NCBI GenBank assembly: GCA_017302615.1
Contig: JAFLDB010000014.1
Location: 1 to 64,000, forward strand
Length of the DNA stretch: 64,000 nucleotides
Reading direction: 5' to 3'
Source of the DNA: Sphingomonadales bacterium
GTDB lineage: Bacteria > Pseudomonadota > Alphaproteobacteria > Sphingomonadales > Sphingomonadaceae
Position numbers and translations under genes: made by a program. How positions within the stretch are numbered: position 1 is the stretch's first letter; each line of letters starts with the position of its first letter. This document shows positions 8,136-17,086 of this stretch, in pieces. The notes under the pieces were generated by a model. The model made no database searches, was not told the origin of the DNA, and saw only the letters and a list, made by a program, of their open reading frames with translations.

Positions 8136-9734
8136 ATGGCTGACCTGACCCCCGCCCCGGCCGGCGCGCCGCCTGCGCCGCTGACCCCGGGCAATCCGCT
8201 CGAACGGCTTGGCAGTCTGACCGCCCAGCCGCTGGTCCGCCGCGCCCTGCCCTGGTTCCTCGGGATTGCAGCGCTGGGCGGCGTGGCGGTCGTCTATGCT
8301 CTCGTGTCCGCCCCGCCCCAGCGCGTGCTGTACGCCGAGCTTGGCGATGCCGACCGCGCCGGCGTTGTCGCCAGCCTCGACAAGGCCGGCATCGGCTATC
8401 GGATCGACCCGGCCACCGGCGCGCTGACCGTCGGCGCGGACGATCTTTACCGGGCGCGAATGCTGGTCGCCTCGGACGGAGCCCTGGCCGCGCCCGATCC
8501 GGCAGCGGACCTGAACAACCTGCCGCTGGGTGCCAGCCGCACGCTGGAGGGCGAGCGCCTGCGCAGCGCGCGCGAGCACGAGCTGACCCTGACGATCCAG
8601 CAGATCGACGGGGTGGAATCGGTCCGCGTCCATCTCGCCGAAGGCAATCGCTCGGTCTTCGTGCGGGACGAGGCTCCGCCCTCCGCCTCGGTCATGGTGC
8701 GCATGGCCAAGGGGCGCAAGCTGGGCGACTCGCAAGTGGCGGCGATCATCAACCTGGTGGCCGGATCGGTCCCGGGCCTGTCACCCGATGCGGTTCGGGT
8801 GGTCGATCAGAACGGTCGCCTGCTGTCCGATCCCAGCGCCAAGGGGACCGACCGGCTGGAACTGCAGGCGCGGCTGGAAGACAAGCTGCGCGCGCAGCTC
8901 GATCAACTGCTCACGCCGATGCTGGGAGCAGGCAATTTCACCAGCGAGATTCAGGTCGAACTGGACATGGACGAGGTGACCTCGGCGCGGGAGAGCTACG
9001 ACAAGACCGGGGTGGTCCGGGCCGAAACCTCCCAGCAATCCCAATCGACCGGGACGGCGCCGGTTCCCGCAGCCGGTGTTCCGGGCGCCTTGTCCAACAC
9101 GCCGCCGCCCGCGACCCAGGCCGTGCCCGGAACGCCCCAGCCGACCACCGTGCCGGGTGCGGCGGGCACGATTCCGGTAACCGGTGAAAGCTCTGCCTCA
9201 CGCACCTATGAACTCGGCCGCGAAGTCTCGGTCGCCAATGCCGCACCCGGCAAGGTCAAGCGCCTGTCGGTGGCCGTGGCGATCAGCCAGGAGGCAATGA
9301 AGAAAGCCAAGCCCGGCGATCTCGAGCAGATCAAGGCGCTGGTTTCCGCTGCTACCGGAGCCGATACGGCGCGCGGCGATCAGGTGCAGGTGCTGGTTCG
9401 CCCCTTCGAACCGGTGGCCACCGAGCCCCCGCCGTTCTGGGAAGCGCCATGGTTTGCCATGGTCCTGCGCAGCGCAGTCGCCTTGCTGGCGGTCTTGCTG
9501 GTCCTGCTGCTGGGCGTGCGTCCGCTGGTTCGCGCCCTGAAGCGTGAACCGCAGGGGCCGGCGGCGGAAGGGCCCGGACCCGAGCCGGCGGCTCCGCCGC
9601 CAAGCGGCGCCGATCCGGCGGTTCTGGGTCAGCAGGTGAACCTTGCCCAGCGGATCGTTCAGGAAAAGCCCGATGACGCGCTGATCGCGCTCAGGGCCAT
9701 GCTTGGCCAGCCCAAGGCGGAGACCGCGCCATGA
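8136..9734 (+). CDS. fliF: Flagellar MS-ring protein FliF
   Basis: 532 residues. FliF forms the membrane-embedded MS ring that houses the export gate and holds FliG. A first transmembrane helix lies at about 40-62 and a second at about 433-456. The YscJ-like ring-building motifs between them are conserved (L-Y-A-E-L-G-D-A-D, then V-A-S-D-G, then R-V-H-L-A-E). A Pro/Thr/Ala-rich insertion occupies about residues 300-340. The cytoplasmic tail after the second helix ends in the FliG-binding segment (L-A-Q-R-I-V-Q-E-K-P-D-D-A). It overlaps fliG by four bases. Confidence 0.96.
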   Translation: MADLTPAPAGAPPAPLTPGNPLERLGSLTAQPLVRRALPWFLGIAALGGVAVVYALVSAPPQRVLYAELGDADRAGVVASLDKAGIGYRIDPATGALTVGADDLYRARMLVASDGALAAPDPAADLNNLPLGASRTLEGERLRSAREHELTLTIQQIDGVESVRVHLAEGNRSVFVRDEAPPSASVMVRMAKGRKLGDSQVAAIINLVAGSVPGLSPDAVRVVDQNGRLLSDPSAKGTDRLELQARLEDKLRAQLDQLLTPMLGAGNFTSEIQVELDMDEVTSARESYDKTGVVRAETSQQSQSTGTAPVPAAGVPGALSNTPPPATQAVPGTPQPTTVPGAAGTIPVTGESSASRTYELGREVSVANAAPGKVKRLSVAVAISQEAMKKAKPGDLEQIKALVSAATGADTARGDQVQVLVRPFEPVATEPPPFWEAPWFAMVLRSAVALLAVLLVLLLGVRPLVRALKREPQGPAAEGPGPEPAAPPPSGADPAVLGQQVNLAQRIVQEKPDDALIALRAMLGQPKAETAP

Positions 9735-10756
9735 GTGCGAGCCTGGCCTTGCCCGGACTTGGCGATGCGGAACGTGCGGCCGTGATGATCATGCTGCTCG
9801 AAGAGGAGCAGGCCGCCGAGATCCTTGCCCGGCTGGCGCCCGAAGAACTGCAGGTGCTCGGTGAAAAGATGTGTGCGCTGGGCGATATCGGTCCCGAGCA
9901 GATTACCGATGCGATCTCCGGCTTTGTCGACAGCACCAGCCAGGCCGTCATCAGCGCGCGCGGGCGCAACGAGAAAGTCCGCACGCTGATGACCCGCGCG
10001 GTCGGTGAAGTGAAGGCGGAAAACCTGATGGAGCGGATCCTGCCTCTAGGCGACAGCTCAGGTCCGGCTATCGAACTGGCCCGCTGGCTGACGCCCAAGG
10101 CATTGATCCCGCTCATCCGTGGCGAGCATCCGCAGGCGATTGCCCTGTTGCTGGTCCAGCTGGACCCCGATGTTGCCGCCGAAGTGCTCCACGCCCTGCC
10201 GATCGAACAGCAACCGCAGGTCATGCACCGCATTGCGACACTCGGCCCGGTATCGGCCGAGGCGGTGCGGATGCTTGAGGACCTGCTGGAGCGCAGGATT
10301 GGCGAGTGCCATGGCCGGGCCATGCTGAGCCTGGGCGGCACCCGCCAGGCGGCCGATATCATCAACAATGCCGGCAAGGCGGCCGAGAAGCGGATCATGC
10401 CCGAACTTGGCCGGATCGACCGGGCATTGGCCCGCGCGATCGAGGCCGAGATGTTCAAGTTCGAGCATCTCTTCGCACTCGACGGCAAGGCCATGGGCGC
10501 CCTGCTGCGCGAAGTCGAAAGCGACATTCTGATCAATGCCTTGAAAGGCATTCCCGAGGAGCAGCGCGAAGTCTTCTTTGCCGCCATGTCGAGCCGGGCC
10601 GCCGATGGCCTGCGCGACGAGATCGCCGGTCGCGGTCGCCTCAAGCTGGCAGAGGTGGTCGAGGCGCAGAAGGCGATCGTTGCCATCGCCCGCCGCCTGG
10701 CCGCCGATGGCACAATCCAGTTCGGGGTCGGCGGCGGAGATGACGAATATGTCTGA
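9731..10756 (+). CDS. fliG: Flagellar motor switch protein FliG
   Basis: 341 residues, a normal FliG. FliG sits on the cytoplasmic face of the MS ring, transmits torque from the stator and sets the direction of rotation together with FliM and FliN. The E-R-A-A-V-M-I-M-L-L-E-E-E start of the N-terminal domain is present. The middle-domain E-H-P-Q-A-I-A-L-L-L-V-Q-L-D-P motif, which binds FliM, is near 130-147. The C-terminal torque helix region contains the charged F-E-H-L-F-A-L-D and L-L-R-E-V-E-S-D stretches. The start overlaps the fliF stop and the stop overlaps fliH. Confidence 0.96.
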   Translation: MSASLALPGLGDAERAAVMIMLLEEEQAAEILARLAPEELQVLGEKMCALGDIGPEQITDAISGFVDSTSQAVISARGRNEKVRTLMTRAVGEVKAENLMERILPLGDSSGPAIELARWLTPKALIPLIRGEHPQAIALLLVQLDPDVAAEVLHALPIEQQPQVMHRIATLGPVSAEAVRMLEDLLERRIGECHGRAMLSLGGTRQAADIINNAGKAAEKRIMPELGRIDRALARAIEAEMFKFEHLFALDGKAMGALLREVESDILINALKGIPEEQREVFFAAMSSRAADGLRDEIAGRGRLKLAEVVEAQKAIVAIARRLAADGTIQFGVGGGDDEYV

Positions 10757-11312
10757 CCTGGCCCTGCTGGCCCTGAGTGAAGCGGCCGGCTTTCGCAGCG
10801 ATCCCCGCTTTGCTCCGCTGCCGGTGCATGAGGCGGACAGCACCGACCCGCTTGCCCGGGCATGGTCCGAAGGGCACGCCGCCGGCCTCGCCGAAGCCCG
10901 CGCCGAGGCGGCTGCCAGGGCCGAAGCCGATGCCGCAGCGCGCGGCCGGATCGAACTGGCCCTCGCCCGGCTCGATGCCGAACAGACCGAAGCCATGCGC
11001 CAGCGCCTGCTTACCGTGGTCGAGATGCTGTGCGAGGCAGCCATTGCGCCGCTTGCACTGGACCGCGAAGCCCTGGCTGCGCGTGTGGTCCGCGCCGCGG
11101 CGATGCTGGCCCGCGCGGATGATGACAAGGTGCTCCGGCTCCACCCCGAAGACCTCGCGCTGGTTGCCAGCAATTTGCCGGAAGGCCTTGAAACGCAGGC
11201 CGATCCTGGCCTCGAGCGCGGCGCTCTCCGGCTAGAGACGGCCAGTGGCGGGGTGGAGGACGGTCCGGCCCACTGGCGCCGCGCGATTGCCGAGGCACTG
11301 AACCCGTGCTGA
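10749..11312 (+). CDS. fliH: Flagellar export ATPase stator FliH
   Basis: 187 residues from the ATG at 10749, which has GGAG nine bases upstream; an ATG three codons earlier at 10740 is also possible. FliH binds the export ATPase FliI and docks it at the C ring. The sequence shows the Ala/Glu-rich coiled-coil centre (E-G-H-A-A-G-L-A-E-A-R-A-E-A) and the C-terminal FliH/HrpE-like domain with conserved hydrophobic pattern. It is nested between fliG and fliI with overlaps at both ends, so translation is coupled. Sequence identity in this family is low, so the call also leans on position. Confidence 0.85.
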   Translation: MSDLALLALSEAAGFRSDPRFAPLPVHEADSTDPLARAWSEGHAAGLAEARAEAAARAEADAAARGRIELALARLDAEQTEAMRQRLLTVVEMLCEAAIAPLALDREALAARVVRAAAMLARADDDKVLRLHPEDLALVASNLPEGLETQADPGLERGALRLETASGGVEDGPAHWRRAIAEALNPC

Positions 11313-12625
11313 CCCTGCTGGACGAACTGGCCGAGGCGCGGATTGATCTTTCGCCGGGCCGCTATGGCCTGCTCAACGCCTGTGACGGCGGCCTGCTTGA
11401 AGTCTCCGGGCTCAACGCGCCGGTCGGTGCGCTGTGCCAGGTCGCCCAGGGCCACGGGGAACCCCTGACCGCCGAAGTCATCGGATTCCGCAATGGTCGC
11501 ACGCTGATGATGCTGCTGGGTGATACGGTGATGCTGCGCCCCGGTGCGCGGGTTCGCCCGGGCGGACATCCCGGCATGCAACCGGTCGGCGAATCCTTTC
11601 TGGGCCGCGCGGTCGATGGCGAAGGCAAGCCGATCGACGGCGGTGCGCCGATCCACACCCGCACGCTCTGGCCGGTCGGCGGAGTGCGGACCGGCGCGCT
11701 CGATCGCAGCCCTGTGCGTCTGCCCTTCGATACCGGGGTTCGCGCGCTCAATGCGCTCACCACGTTCGGGGTCGGCCAGCGGGTCGGGATCATGGCCGGA
11801 TCGGGCGTCGGCAAATCGGTGCTGCTCGACATGATCGCCAGCGGGGCCGAGGCCGATGTCGTGGTGGTCGGCCTGATCGGCGAGCGCGCCCGCGAAGTTT
11901 CCGATTTCGTCGAGCGGCACATGGGCCGCGACAAGCGCGAACGAACCGTCGTCGTGGCCGTTCCCGCCGATCACGCCCCCAATCTGCGCCTGCGCGGGGC
12001 CATGCTGGCCACAGGTCTGGCCGAACACTTCCGCAGCCAGGGCCGACGGGTGCTGCTGATCATGGACAGCCTGACCCGTGTGGCCCATGCCGCGCGCGAG
12101 ATTGCCCTGCTGCTGGGAGAGCCGGGCGCGGCGCGCGGATATCCGCCGTCGGCCCTGGCGACGATCACCAAGCTGGTCGAGCGCGCCGGCAATTCGGCCC
12201 AAAGCGGCGGCGCGATTACCGGGATCTATACGGTGCTGGCCGATGGCGACAACCAGGATGACCCGGTGGTCGATACGGCCCGTTCGATCCTTGACGGGCA
12301 TATCGTGCTGAGCCGGGACCTGGCCCAGCGCGGGCAATACCCGGCGATCGACATCGCCGCCTCGCTAAGCCGGGTCATGGCCGACATCGTCCCTGCCGGG
12401 CATCAGGCCCTGGCGCGGGAATTCCGCGCCCTGATCGCCAGCTACGAGGCAAACCGCGATCTGGTGCTGATGGGCGCCTATCGCGCCGGGGCCGATCCCG
12501 TGCTCGACCGCGCGATTGCCATGCATGAAGCGCTGAGCGGTTTCCTCAGCCAGCCGGCCCGCAGCACGATCGATCTCCCGGCCAGCCTGGCCGCGCTGCA
12601 GGACCTGCTGGGCGATGCTTCCTGA
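11306..12625 (+). CDS. fliI: Flagellum-specific ATPase FliI
   Basis: 439 residues, GTG start overlapping the fliH stop. It is an F1-beta-like hexameric ATPase that supports type III export of rod, hook and filament proteins. Walker A A-G-S-G-V-G-K-S is at 164-171, followed by the E-R-x-R-E-V segment and Walker B L-L-I-M-D-S-L-T-R. The signature P-S-A-L-A-T-I-T-K-L-V-E-R-A-G is present in the second half, typical of type III secretion ATPases. It overlaps fliJ by 11 bases. Confidence 0.97.
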   Translation: MLTLLDELAEARIDLSPGRYGLLNACDGGLLEVSGLNAPVGALCQVAQGHGEPLTAEVIGFRNGRTLMMLLGDTVMLRPGARVRPGGHPGMQPVGESFLGRAVDGEGKPIDGGAPIHTRTLWPVGGVRTGALDRSPVRLPFDTGVRALNALTTFGVGQRVGIMAGSGVGKSVLLDMIASGAEADVVVVGLIGERAREVSDFVERHMGRDKRERTVVVAVPADHAPNLRLRGAMLATGLAEHFRSQGRRVLLIMDSLTRVAHAAREIALLLGEPGAARGYPPSALATITKLVERAGNSAQSGGAITGIYTVLADGDNQDDPVVDTARSILDGHIVLSRDLAQRGQYPAIDIAASLSRVMADIVPAGHQALAREFRALIASYEANRDLVLMGAYRAGADPVLDRAIAMHEALSGFLSQPARSTIDLPASLAALQDLLGDAS

Positions 12626-13040
12626 AGCCGCGCGCCTGCGCCGTCTGCTGCGGCTGGAGAAGGTTCGCGCCATTGCCAAACGGAACGCAGCGACCGAAGC
12701 CGCCGAAGCCGAAGGCACGCTGGCCCAGCTTGAGGCGCTGGTCAGCCGCACCAGTGCGCTGGCCAGCGGATACCGTCCTGGCCCGGCCCTCCCCGATGGC
12801 ATGGCGCTGCGCCATCTGGGCGCATTCGTCGGCGGGCTCGACCGGGTTGTCGCGGCCACGCGCGGCGATGCCGAGCAGGCCCGCCGGATTGCCGATCGCA
12901 AGCAGCAGGAACTGGCCCGCGCCGAACGCAGCCGCGTCGCAGTCGAAGATCGCGCCGAGGCCAGCCGACGCGCGCTGGAACAAGGCCGCCAGCAACCCGT
13001 TCTGGGTGCGCGCCGCGCGGTTGGCACGGACCTTGAATAG
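12615..13040 (+). CDS. fliJ: Flagellar export chaperone-like protein FliJ
   Basis: 141 residues, about the expected 140-150, rich in Ala, Arg and Glu and predicted to be almost entirely a two-helix coiled coil. FliJ inserts into the FliI hexamer and activates the export gate through FlhA. Sequence conservation in this family is weak, but the length, the L-R-R-L-L-R-L-E-K-V-R start and the position directly after fliI make the assignment secure. Confidence 0.85.
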   Translation: MLPEAARLRRLLRLEKVRAIAKRNAATEAAEAEGTLAQLEALVSRTSALASGYRPGPALPDGMALRHLGAFVGGLDRVVAATRGDAEQARRIADRKQQELARAERSRVAVEDRAEASRRALEQGRQQPVLGARRAVGTDLE

Positions 13041-13073
13041 ATCAGAGCGACATCGTCCCTGCGGAGTTCGCCA

Positions 13074-14279
13074 ATGATCCAGCCTCTACCAGCCAGCCCG
13101 ATGCCCGCGCATGTCAGCCCGGCCCTGCCCGGCGAAGCGGCTGTGGCGATGGGCGACGAAATGGCTGAAAAGCCCGATTTTTCCGCGCTCCTCGCGCTCG
13201 AAACCGAGGCCGGGGAAACAGCCGTACCCGCCGCCGCAGCCATGGCCGCGCCCGCGCTGACAGGGCAGACGCTGGCTACCGAAGCGGCAAGAACCGGCAA
13301 GATCTTGCCGGCCGGCTTGCCGGACGCGGCGACCGCCCGGCACCAGGCCGAGGACGACAGGCCCGAAACCGATCCGCTTGCGGAACAGGCGGCTCTCTTC
13401 AGCATTCCCGTCGCGGTGGCGCCCGCCCCTCTGCCCCCGGGCGGTGTGCAGTCTGAACCGCCCGCAGAAGCTGCGCCGGCACCGCGTCAAGTGCCGGCCA
13501 TGGCCGCCCATGTGGCAGTTGCCGGCATGATGCAGCAGACCGGCACCGCGCAACCGCCGCGGATCACAACGGACAATCTGCCGCAGGTTGCCGAGGAACT
13601 TCCCGAAGCCGCCGCTTCCGCCCTGCCCGCCCCGGCGGCAGCGGGCGCACGCAAGACCACTGCGATGCCGGTTCCGGCCGAGGAAGTTCAGTTGGACCTT
13701 TCCCGCCTGGGTCCCGTCCAGCCGCACGGCGAGCCGCGCCCGCCGGGCGAAGGCGCGCCAACCGCCGCCAGTTCGGCCGAAGCAGCAATTCCGACTGTCC
13801 AGGCTTCGTCCGCCAGCAGCGGGATGCCCGGTATCCAGCCGTTGCCGGCGGCAGTCCGACCGCAGGACTTTTCCGCACTGATCGACCGGCTGGCCGCTGC
13901 GCGCGAGGCGATGGTGCCGCAAAGTGTCGCGGTCAGCGTGGCCCATCAGGATTTCGGCCAGATCCGGCTGCGCTTCCGCAGCGAGGACAACGTCCTCTCG
14001 GTGGCCATGACCAGCGCCGATCCCGGCTTCGCGCGCGCCGCTGCGGCAGCGCCGCTGCCGGTCATGCCCGGTTCTGCCAGCGACCAGGCGGGCTTTACCC
14101 CGCAGCGCGGTGACAGCGGGCAGGCCCAGACGAGCAGCTCGGGCAACTCGGGCAGCTCGGGCAGTTCCGGAGGCGGTGCAACGCCCGATCCCGGGGATCG
14201 GCAGCCCCAGCCTGGCCATCACTCCGCCGGCGAGCGCACGGCCGAGCGCGCTGATGCGCGCCGCGGCATCTTTGTCTGA
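13074..14279 (+). CDS. fliK: Flagellar hook-length control protein FliK
   Basis: 401 residues. The first 270 residues are an Ala/Pro-rich, low-complexity ruler-like region. The conserved Flg_hook (type III substrate-specificity switch) domain is near 275-330, with V-A-V-S-V-A-H-Q-D-F-G-Q-I-R-L-R-F and L-S-V-A-M-T-S-A-D-P matching the family pattern. The C-terminal tail contains a Ser/Gly tandem repeat at about 14130-14175. FliK sets hook length and switches export from hook to filament substrates by acting on FlhB. The start follows fliJ by 33 bases. Confidence 0.85.
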   Translation: MIQPLPASPMPAHVSPALPGEAAVAMGDEMAEKPDFSALLALETEAGETAVPAAAAMAAPALTGQTLATEAARTGKILPAGLPDAATARHQAEDDRPETDPLAEQAALFSIPVAVAPAPLPPGGVQSEPPAEAAPAPRQVPAMAAHVAVAGMMQQTGTAQPPRITTDNLPQVAEELPEAAASALPAPAAAGARKTTAMPVPAEEVQLDLSRLGPVQPHGEPRPPGEGAPTAASSAEAAIPTVQASSASSGMPGIQPLPAAVRPQDFSALIDRLAAAREAMVPQSVAVSVAHQDFGQIRLRFRSEDNVLSVAMTSADPGFARAAAAAPLPVMPGSASDQAGFTPQRGDSGQAQTSSSGNSGSSGSSGGGATPDPGDRQPQPGHHSAGERTAERADARRGIFV

Positions 14280-14308
14280 ACTCAAGCGATCGAAGGGACC
14301 CCGAGACA

Positions 14309-14905
14309 ATGCACGACAAGGCCGAAGGCGATAGCGCTCCGAAGAAGAAGGGCAAGGGACTGCTGGTGAAGCTGCTGATCGGGCTGGTCCTGGTCGGCGC
14401 GGGTGGCGGCGGGACGTTCATGGCTGTGCAAGCCGGAATGCTTGGCGGCCAGGCCGGTCCGGCCAAGCCCGCCGAGAAGGACGAACCCAGGCTGGTCCGT
14501 AAGGGCGAGGACGACCCCTATGCCCCGAAAAGCGAGACCAAGGGTGGCGAGCCTGCGCTGGAAATCGAAGGCGAAGGCGGAAGCGAGTTCAAGACCAGCT
14601 ACTTCAACTTTACCGAGGACTTCACGTCCAACCTGCGCAACTCGACCGCGCTGGTGCAGATCAGTCTTGCCTGCTCGACCCGCCGCGATGGCCGGGTGCT
14701 GATCTGGCTGAAGAAGCACGAACTGGCAATCCGCAGTGCGGTCTTGGTCGTACTGGCCGACACGCCGGAAGAGGAAGTGCTGACTCCCGAGGGCAAGCAG
14801 CGCCTGGCCCAGCGGCTGACCGAGACGATCAACAAGGTCCTGACCGATACCGAAGGGTTCGGCGGGGTCGACCGGGTCTATTTCAAGAGCTTCCTGGTCC
14901 AGTGA
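14309..14905 (+). CDS. fliL: Flagellar basal body-associated protein FliL
   Basis: 198 residues. A short basic cytoplasmic N-terminus (P-K-K-K-G-K-G) is followed by one transmembrane helix at about 17-40 and a periplasmic domain. The C-terminal FliL domain has the usual V-x-I-S-L-A-C-S and L-x-x-R-S-A-V-L-V-V-L-A-D pattern and ends in V-D-R-V-Y-F-K-S-F-L-V-Q, the classic FliL terminus. FliL forms rings around the stator and stabilises it. The stop overlaps the GTG start of fliM. Confidence 0.93.
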   Translation: MHDKAEGDSAPKKKGKGLLVKLLIGLVLVGAGGGGTFMAVQAGMLGGQAGPAKPAEKDEPRLVRKGEDDPYAPKSETKGGEPALEIEGEGGSEFKTSYFNFTEDFTSNLRNSTALVQISLACSTRRDGRVLIWLKKHELAIRSAVLVVLADTPEEEVLTPEGKQRLAQRLTETINKVLTDTEGFGGVDRVYFKSFLVQ

Positions 14906-15801
14906 ACACGCACCATTCCTTTGTGGCCGAACGCCGCGCCGCCCAGCATTGCGCCGAGCTGCTGAACCGCTTGCCCGACCCTGCCCTCCTGATGCCCGCG
15001 CTGGAACGGGCAGGCGAACGGCTGGCCCGCCTGCTGGCACCGGCCTTTGCCGCTCTCCTGGGGGGTGACGATCCGGACGTGACGGTCGCCGCCCCGGCCG
15101 AAACCGACCTGACCGGGCTTGCCGACATGGTTGGCCCGCTTGCCGCCAGCAGCCTGGTGAGCGCAGGCAGGCCCGGCCTCAATCTGCTCGCCTCGGTCGA
15201 TGGCGAGGCGATGCTGCGTCTTGTCGACCGCGCCTTTGGCGGGCGCGGAGAGGCCGGCGGTCCGCTGCCCCGCAGCTTTCCGCTGTCGGCCGAACTGATG
15301 ATCCAGCGGGTCGAGACGCTTCTCGCCGCAAGCCTGGCCGAGGCACTGGGGCAGGCCGAACTGGGTCCCGTGCGCCGCGCCAGCAGCCTGACCGACCTTG
15401 CGCCGTTCGCTCCGGATGCGCGTCTCTGCGTGCTGCAATTCGCCCTGCGCGAGGGCAATCAGGCACCGCTGAAACTGCTGATTGCGCTTGAGCGCCAGCG
15501 CCTGCCCGACCTGCTGGGTCAGGGCGAACCGGCCCCGCGCCGCGCTGTCGCTCCGGCCGATCCGGCTACTGCCCCGTTTGCCGATCTGCCCCTGCCGCTG
15601 ACAGCGACACTGGTCGACTTGCGCCTGCCGCTGGCCACTCTGGCAACTCTGGAGCCGGGCATGGTGCTGCCGGTCGCCGTGGCCCGGGCTGTGCCGCTTG
15701 CCATCGGCTCCACCGTCGTCGCGCGCGGCACGCTTGGCGCGCAGGATGACCGGATCGCCATCAAACTGACCCAGCTTGCTGAAGGGAACGCCCGCCAATG
15801 A
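14902..15801 (+). CDS. fliM: Flagellar motor switch protein FliM (N-terminus divergent)
   Basis: 299 residues, GTG start overlapping fliL. The middle domain (about 45-190) includes the F-G-G-R-G-E element that corresponds to the conserved FliM G-G-x-G loop. A C-terminal SpoA domain occupies about 225-295 (L-P-L-T-A-T-L-V-D-L-R-L-P-L). The protein is 30-40 residues shorter than typical FliM and lacks the N-terminal E-I-D-A-L-L box that binds phospho-CheY. It therefore may not respond to CheY in the usual way. Position between fliL and fliN supports the assignment. Confidence 0.85.
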   Translation: MNTHHSFVAERRAAQHCAELLNRLPDPALLMPALERAGERLARLLAPAFAALLGGDDPDVTVAAPAETDLTGLADMVGPLAASSLVSAGRPGLNLLASVDGEAMLRLVDRAFGGRGEAGGPLPRSFPLSAELMIQRVETLLAASLAEALGQAELGPVRRASSLTDLAPFAPDARLCVLQFALREGNQAPLKLLIALERQRLPDLLGQGEPAPRRAVAPADPATAPFADLPLPLTATLVDLRLPLATLATLEPGMVLPVAVARAVPLAIGSTVVARGTLGAQDDRIAIKLTQLAEGNARQ

Positions 15802-16070
15802 CCATCCACACCCGCGGATTCGACTTGCTGAAAGAGGTGGATGTCCGCCTTTCGGTCGAACTTGGCCGCGCCGATCTGAAGCTCAAGGACGTGCTCGCGC
15901 TGGGCGAGGACAGCGTGGTCATGCTCGACCGGCTGACCGACGAACTGCTCGACGTCATGGTCAACGGCAAGCTGATCGCGCGTGGCGAGATCGTCGCGCA
16001 GGGCAACCGCTTCGGCCTGCGCATCGTCGAAATGGCCGGTCGCCCGGCTCCCGATCAAGGAGCTGTCTGA
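15798..16070 (+). CDS. fliN: Flagellar motor switch protein FliN
   Basis: 90 residues, essentially one SpoA domain, the core of FliN. Characteristic stretches are L-L-K-E-V-D-V-R-L-S-V-E-L-G-R near the start, V-V-M-L-D-R-L-T-D-E-L-L-D in the middle and I-A-R-G-E-I-V-A-Q-G-N-R-F-G-L-R-I-V-E at the end. FliN completes the C ring with FliM and docks FliH-FliI. It overlaps fliM by four bases and fliO by one base. Confidence 0.94.
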   Translation: MTIHTRGFDLLKEVDVRLSVELGRADLKLKDVLALGEDSVVMLDRLTDELLDVMVNGKLIARGEIVAQGNRFGLRIVEMAGRPAPDQGAV

Positions 16071-16339
16071 TGCTTCTTTACATTCTCAAGCTGCTGATTG
16101 TGATTCCGCTGATCGGCGCGCTCGCCTGGGGTACGCTCAGGCTGGCGCAGAAACTGCAAGGGAAGCTGGGCGCCACTCCGTCCGGCAGCAAGGCGGTGCG
16201 GATCGTCGAGACGACCATGCTGTCCCCCACGCTCAAGCTGGCGGTGATCGAGTTTCATGGGCGCGAAATTCTCGTTTCGGCCTCGCGCCAGGGTCTGACC
16301 CGGCTGGCCGAAGCCCCGGCGCGGGAGCCGGCGGAATGA
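16070..16339 (+). CDS. fliO: Flagellar biosynthesis protein FliO
   Basis: 89 residues; the ATG shares its A with the fliN stop codon. A single transmembrane helix at about 3-22 is followed by a short cytoplasmic domain with I-V-E-T-T-x-L-S-P-x-L-K-L-A-V-I-E-F-x-G-R-E, the FliO/FliZ family pattern. FliO is a scaffold that helps assemble the FliP pentamer of the export gate. The stop overlaps the fliP start by ATGA. Its small size and frame shift relative to longer overlapping frames make it easy to miss. Confidence 0.88.
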   Translation: MLLYILKLLIVIPLIGALAWGTLRLAQKLQGKLGATPSGSKAVRIVETTMLSPTLKLAVIEFHGREILVSASRQGLTRLAEAPAREPAE

Positions 16340-17082
16340 AGCGCATGATCCTCGCCCTGCCCGGATTGCTGCTGCCAGCCGTCGCCCAGGCTCAGACGGC
16401 CATTCCCGGCGCGCTCGACCGGGCCTTTGGCGCCACCGGCGGCACCGGGGGCCAGGGCATGACCCTGTCGCTCCAGTTGCTCGTGATCATGGGCCTGCTG
16501 ACGCTGCTGCCCGGCCTGCTGCTGATGATGACCAGTTTCACCCGGATCCTGATCGTCCTGTCGATCTTGCGCCAGGCCCTGGGTCTGCAACAAAGCCCGC
16601 CCAACCAGGTGCTGATCGGGCTATCGCTGTTCCTCTCGCTGTTCGTCATGGCCCCGACGCTGGAGCAGGTGAATGCCAGGGCGATTGCCCCCTATGCCGC
16701 CGGCACGATCAACGCCGAGCAGGCGATCAGCGAGGGCGGCAAGCAGTTCCACGCGTTCATGGTCCGGCAGACCCGCAAGAGCGATCTTGCCATGTTTGCC
16801 GAGATGGCCAAGGCGCCAAAGTTCCAGCGCTCCGAAGACATCCCGTTTTCGATCCTGCTGCCGGCCTTCGTCACCAGCGAGCTGAAGACCGCATTCCAGA
16901 TCGGCTTCATGCTGTTCCTGCCGTTTCTGGTGATCGACCTGGTGGTGGCCTCGGTCCTGATGAGCCTGGGCATGATGATGATGAGCCCGACCATCGTCTC
17001 CTTGCCCTTCAAGCTGCTGCTGTTCATGCTGGTCGATGGCTGGGCCCTGCTGATGGGCAGCCTGGTGGCGAGCTTCGGGTAG
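16336..17082 (+). CDS. fliP: Flagellar export gate protein FliP
   Basis: 248 residues, with a cleavable signal peptide (about 1-20) as in enterobacterial FliP, then four transmembrane helices. Family signatures visible are M-M-T-S-F-T-R-I-L-I-V-L-S-I-L-R near 70-85, the P-P-N-Q-V-L-I-G-L motif, and the C-terminal P-F-L-V-I-D-L-V-V-A-S-V-L-M-S-L-G-M-M-M region. FliP forms the FliP5-Q4-R1 export gate. It begins inside the fliO stop codon and fliQ follows after four bases. Confidence 0.97.
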   Translation: MKRMILALPGLLLPAVAQAQTAIPGALDRAFGATGGTGGQGMTLSLQLLVIMGLLTLLPGLLLMMTSFTRILIVLSILRQALGLQQSPPNQVLIGLSLFLSLFVMAPTLEQVNARAIAPYAAGTINAEQAISEGGKQFHAFMVRQTRKSDLAMFAEMAKAPKFQRSEDIPFSILLPAFVTSELKTAFQIGFMLFLPFLVIDLVVASVLMSLGMMMMSPTIVSLPFKLLLFMLVDGWALLMGSLVASFG

Positions 17083-17086
17083 CCTC

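Noticed and set aside
10058-12337. 759-codon minus-strand frame across fliG-fliH-fliI
   Set aside because: The opposite strand encodes unmistakable flagellar proteins; this is a GC-driven antisense frame with no domain.
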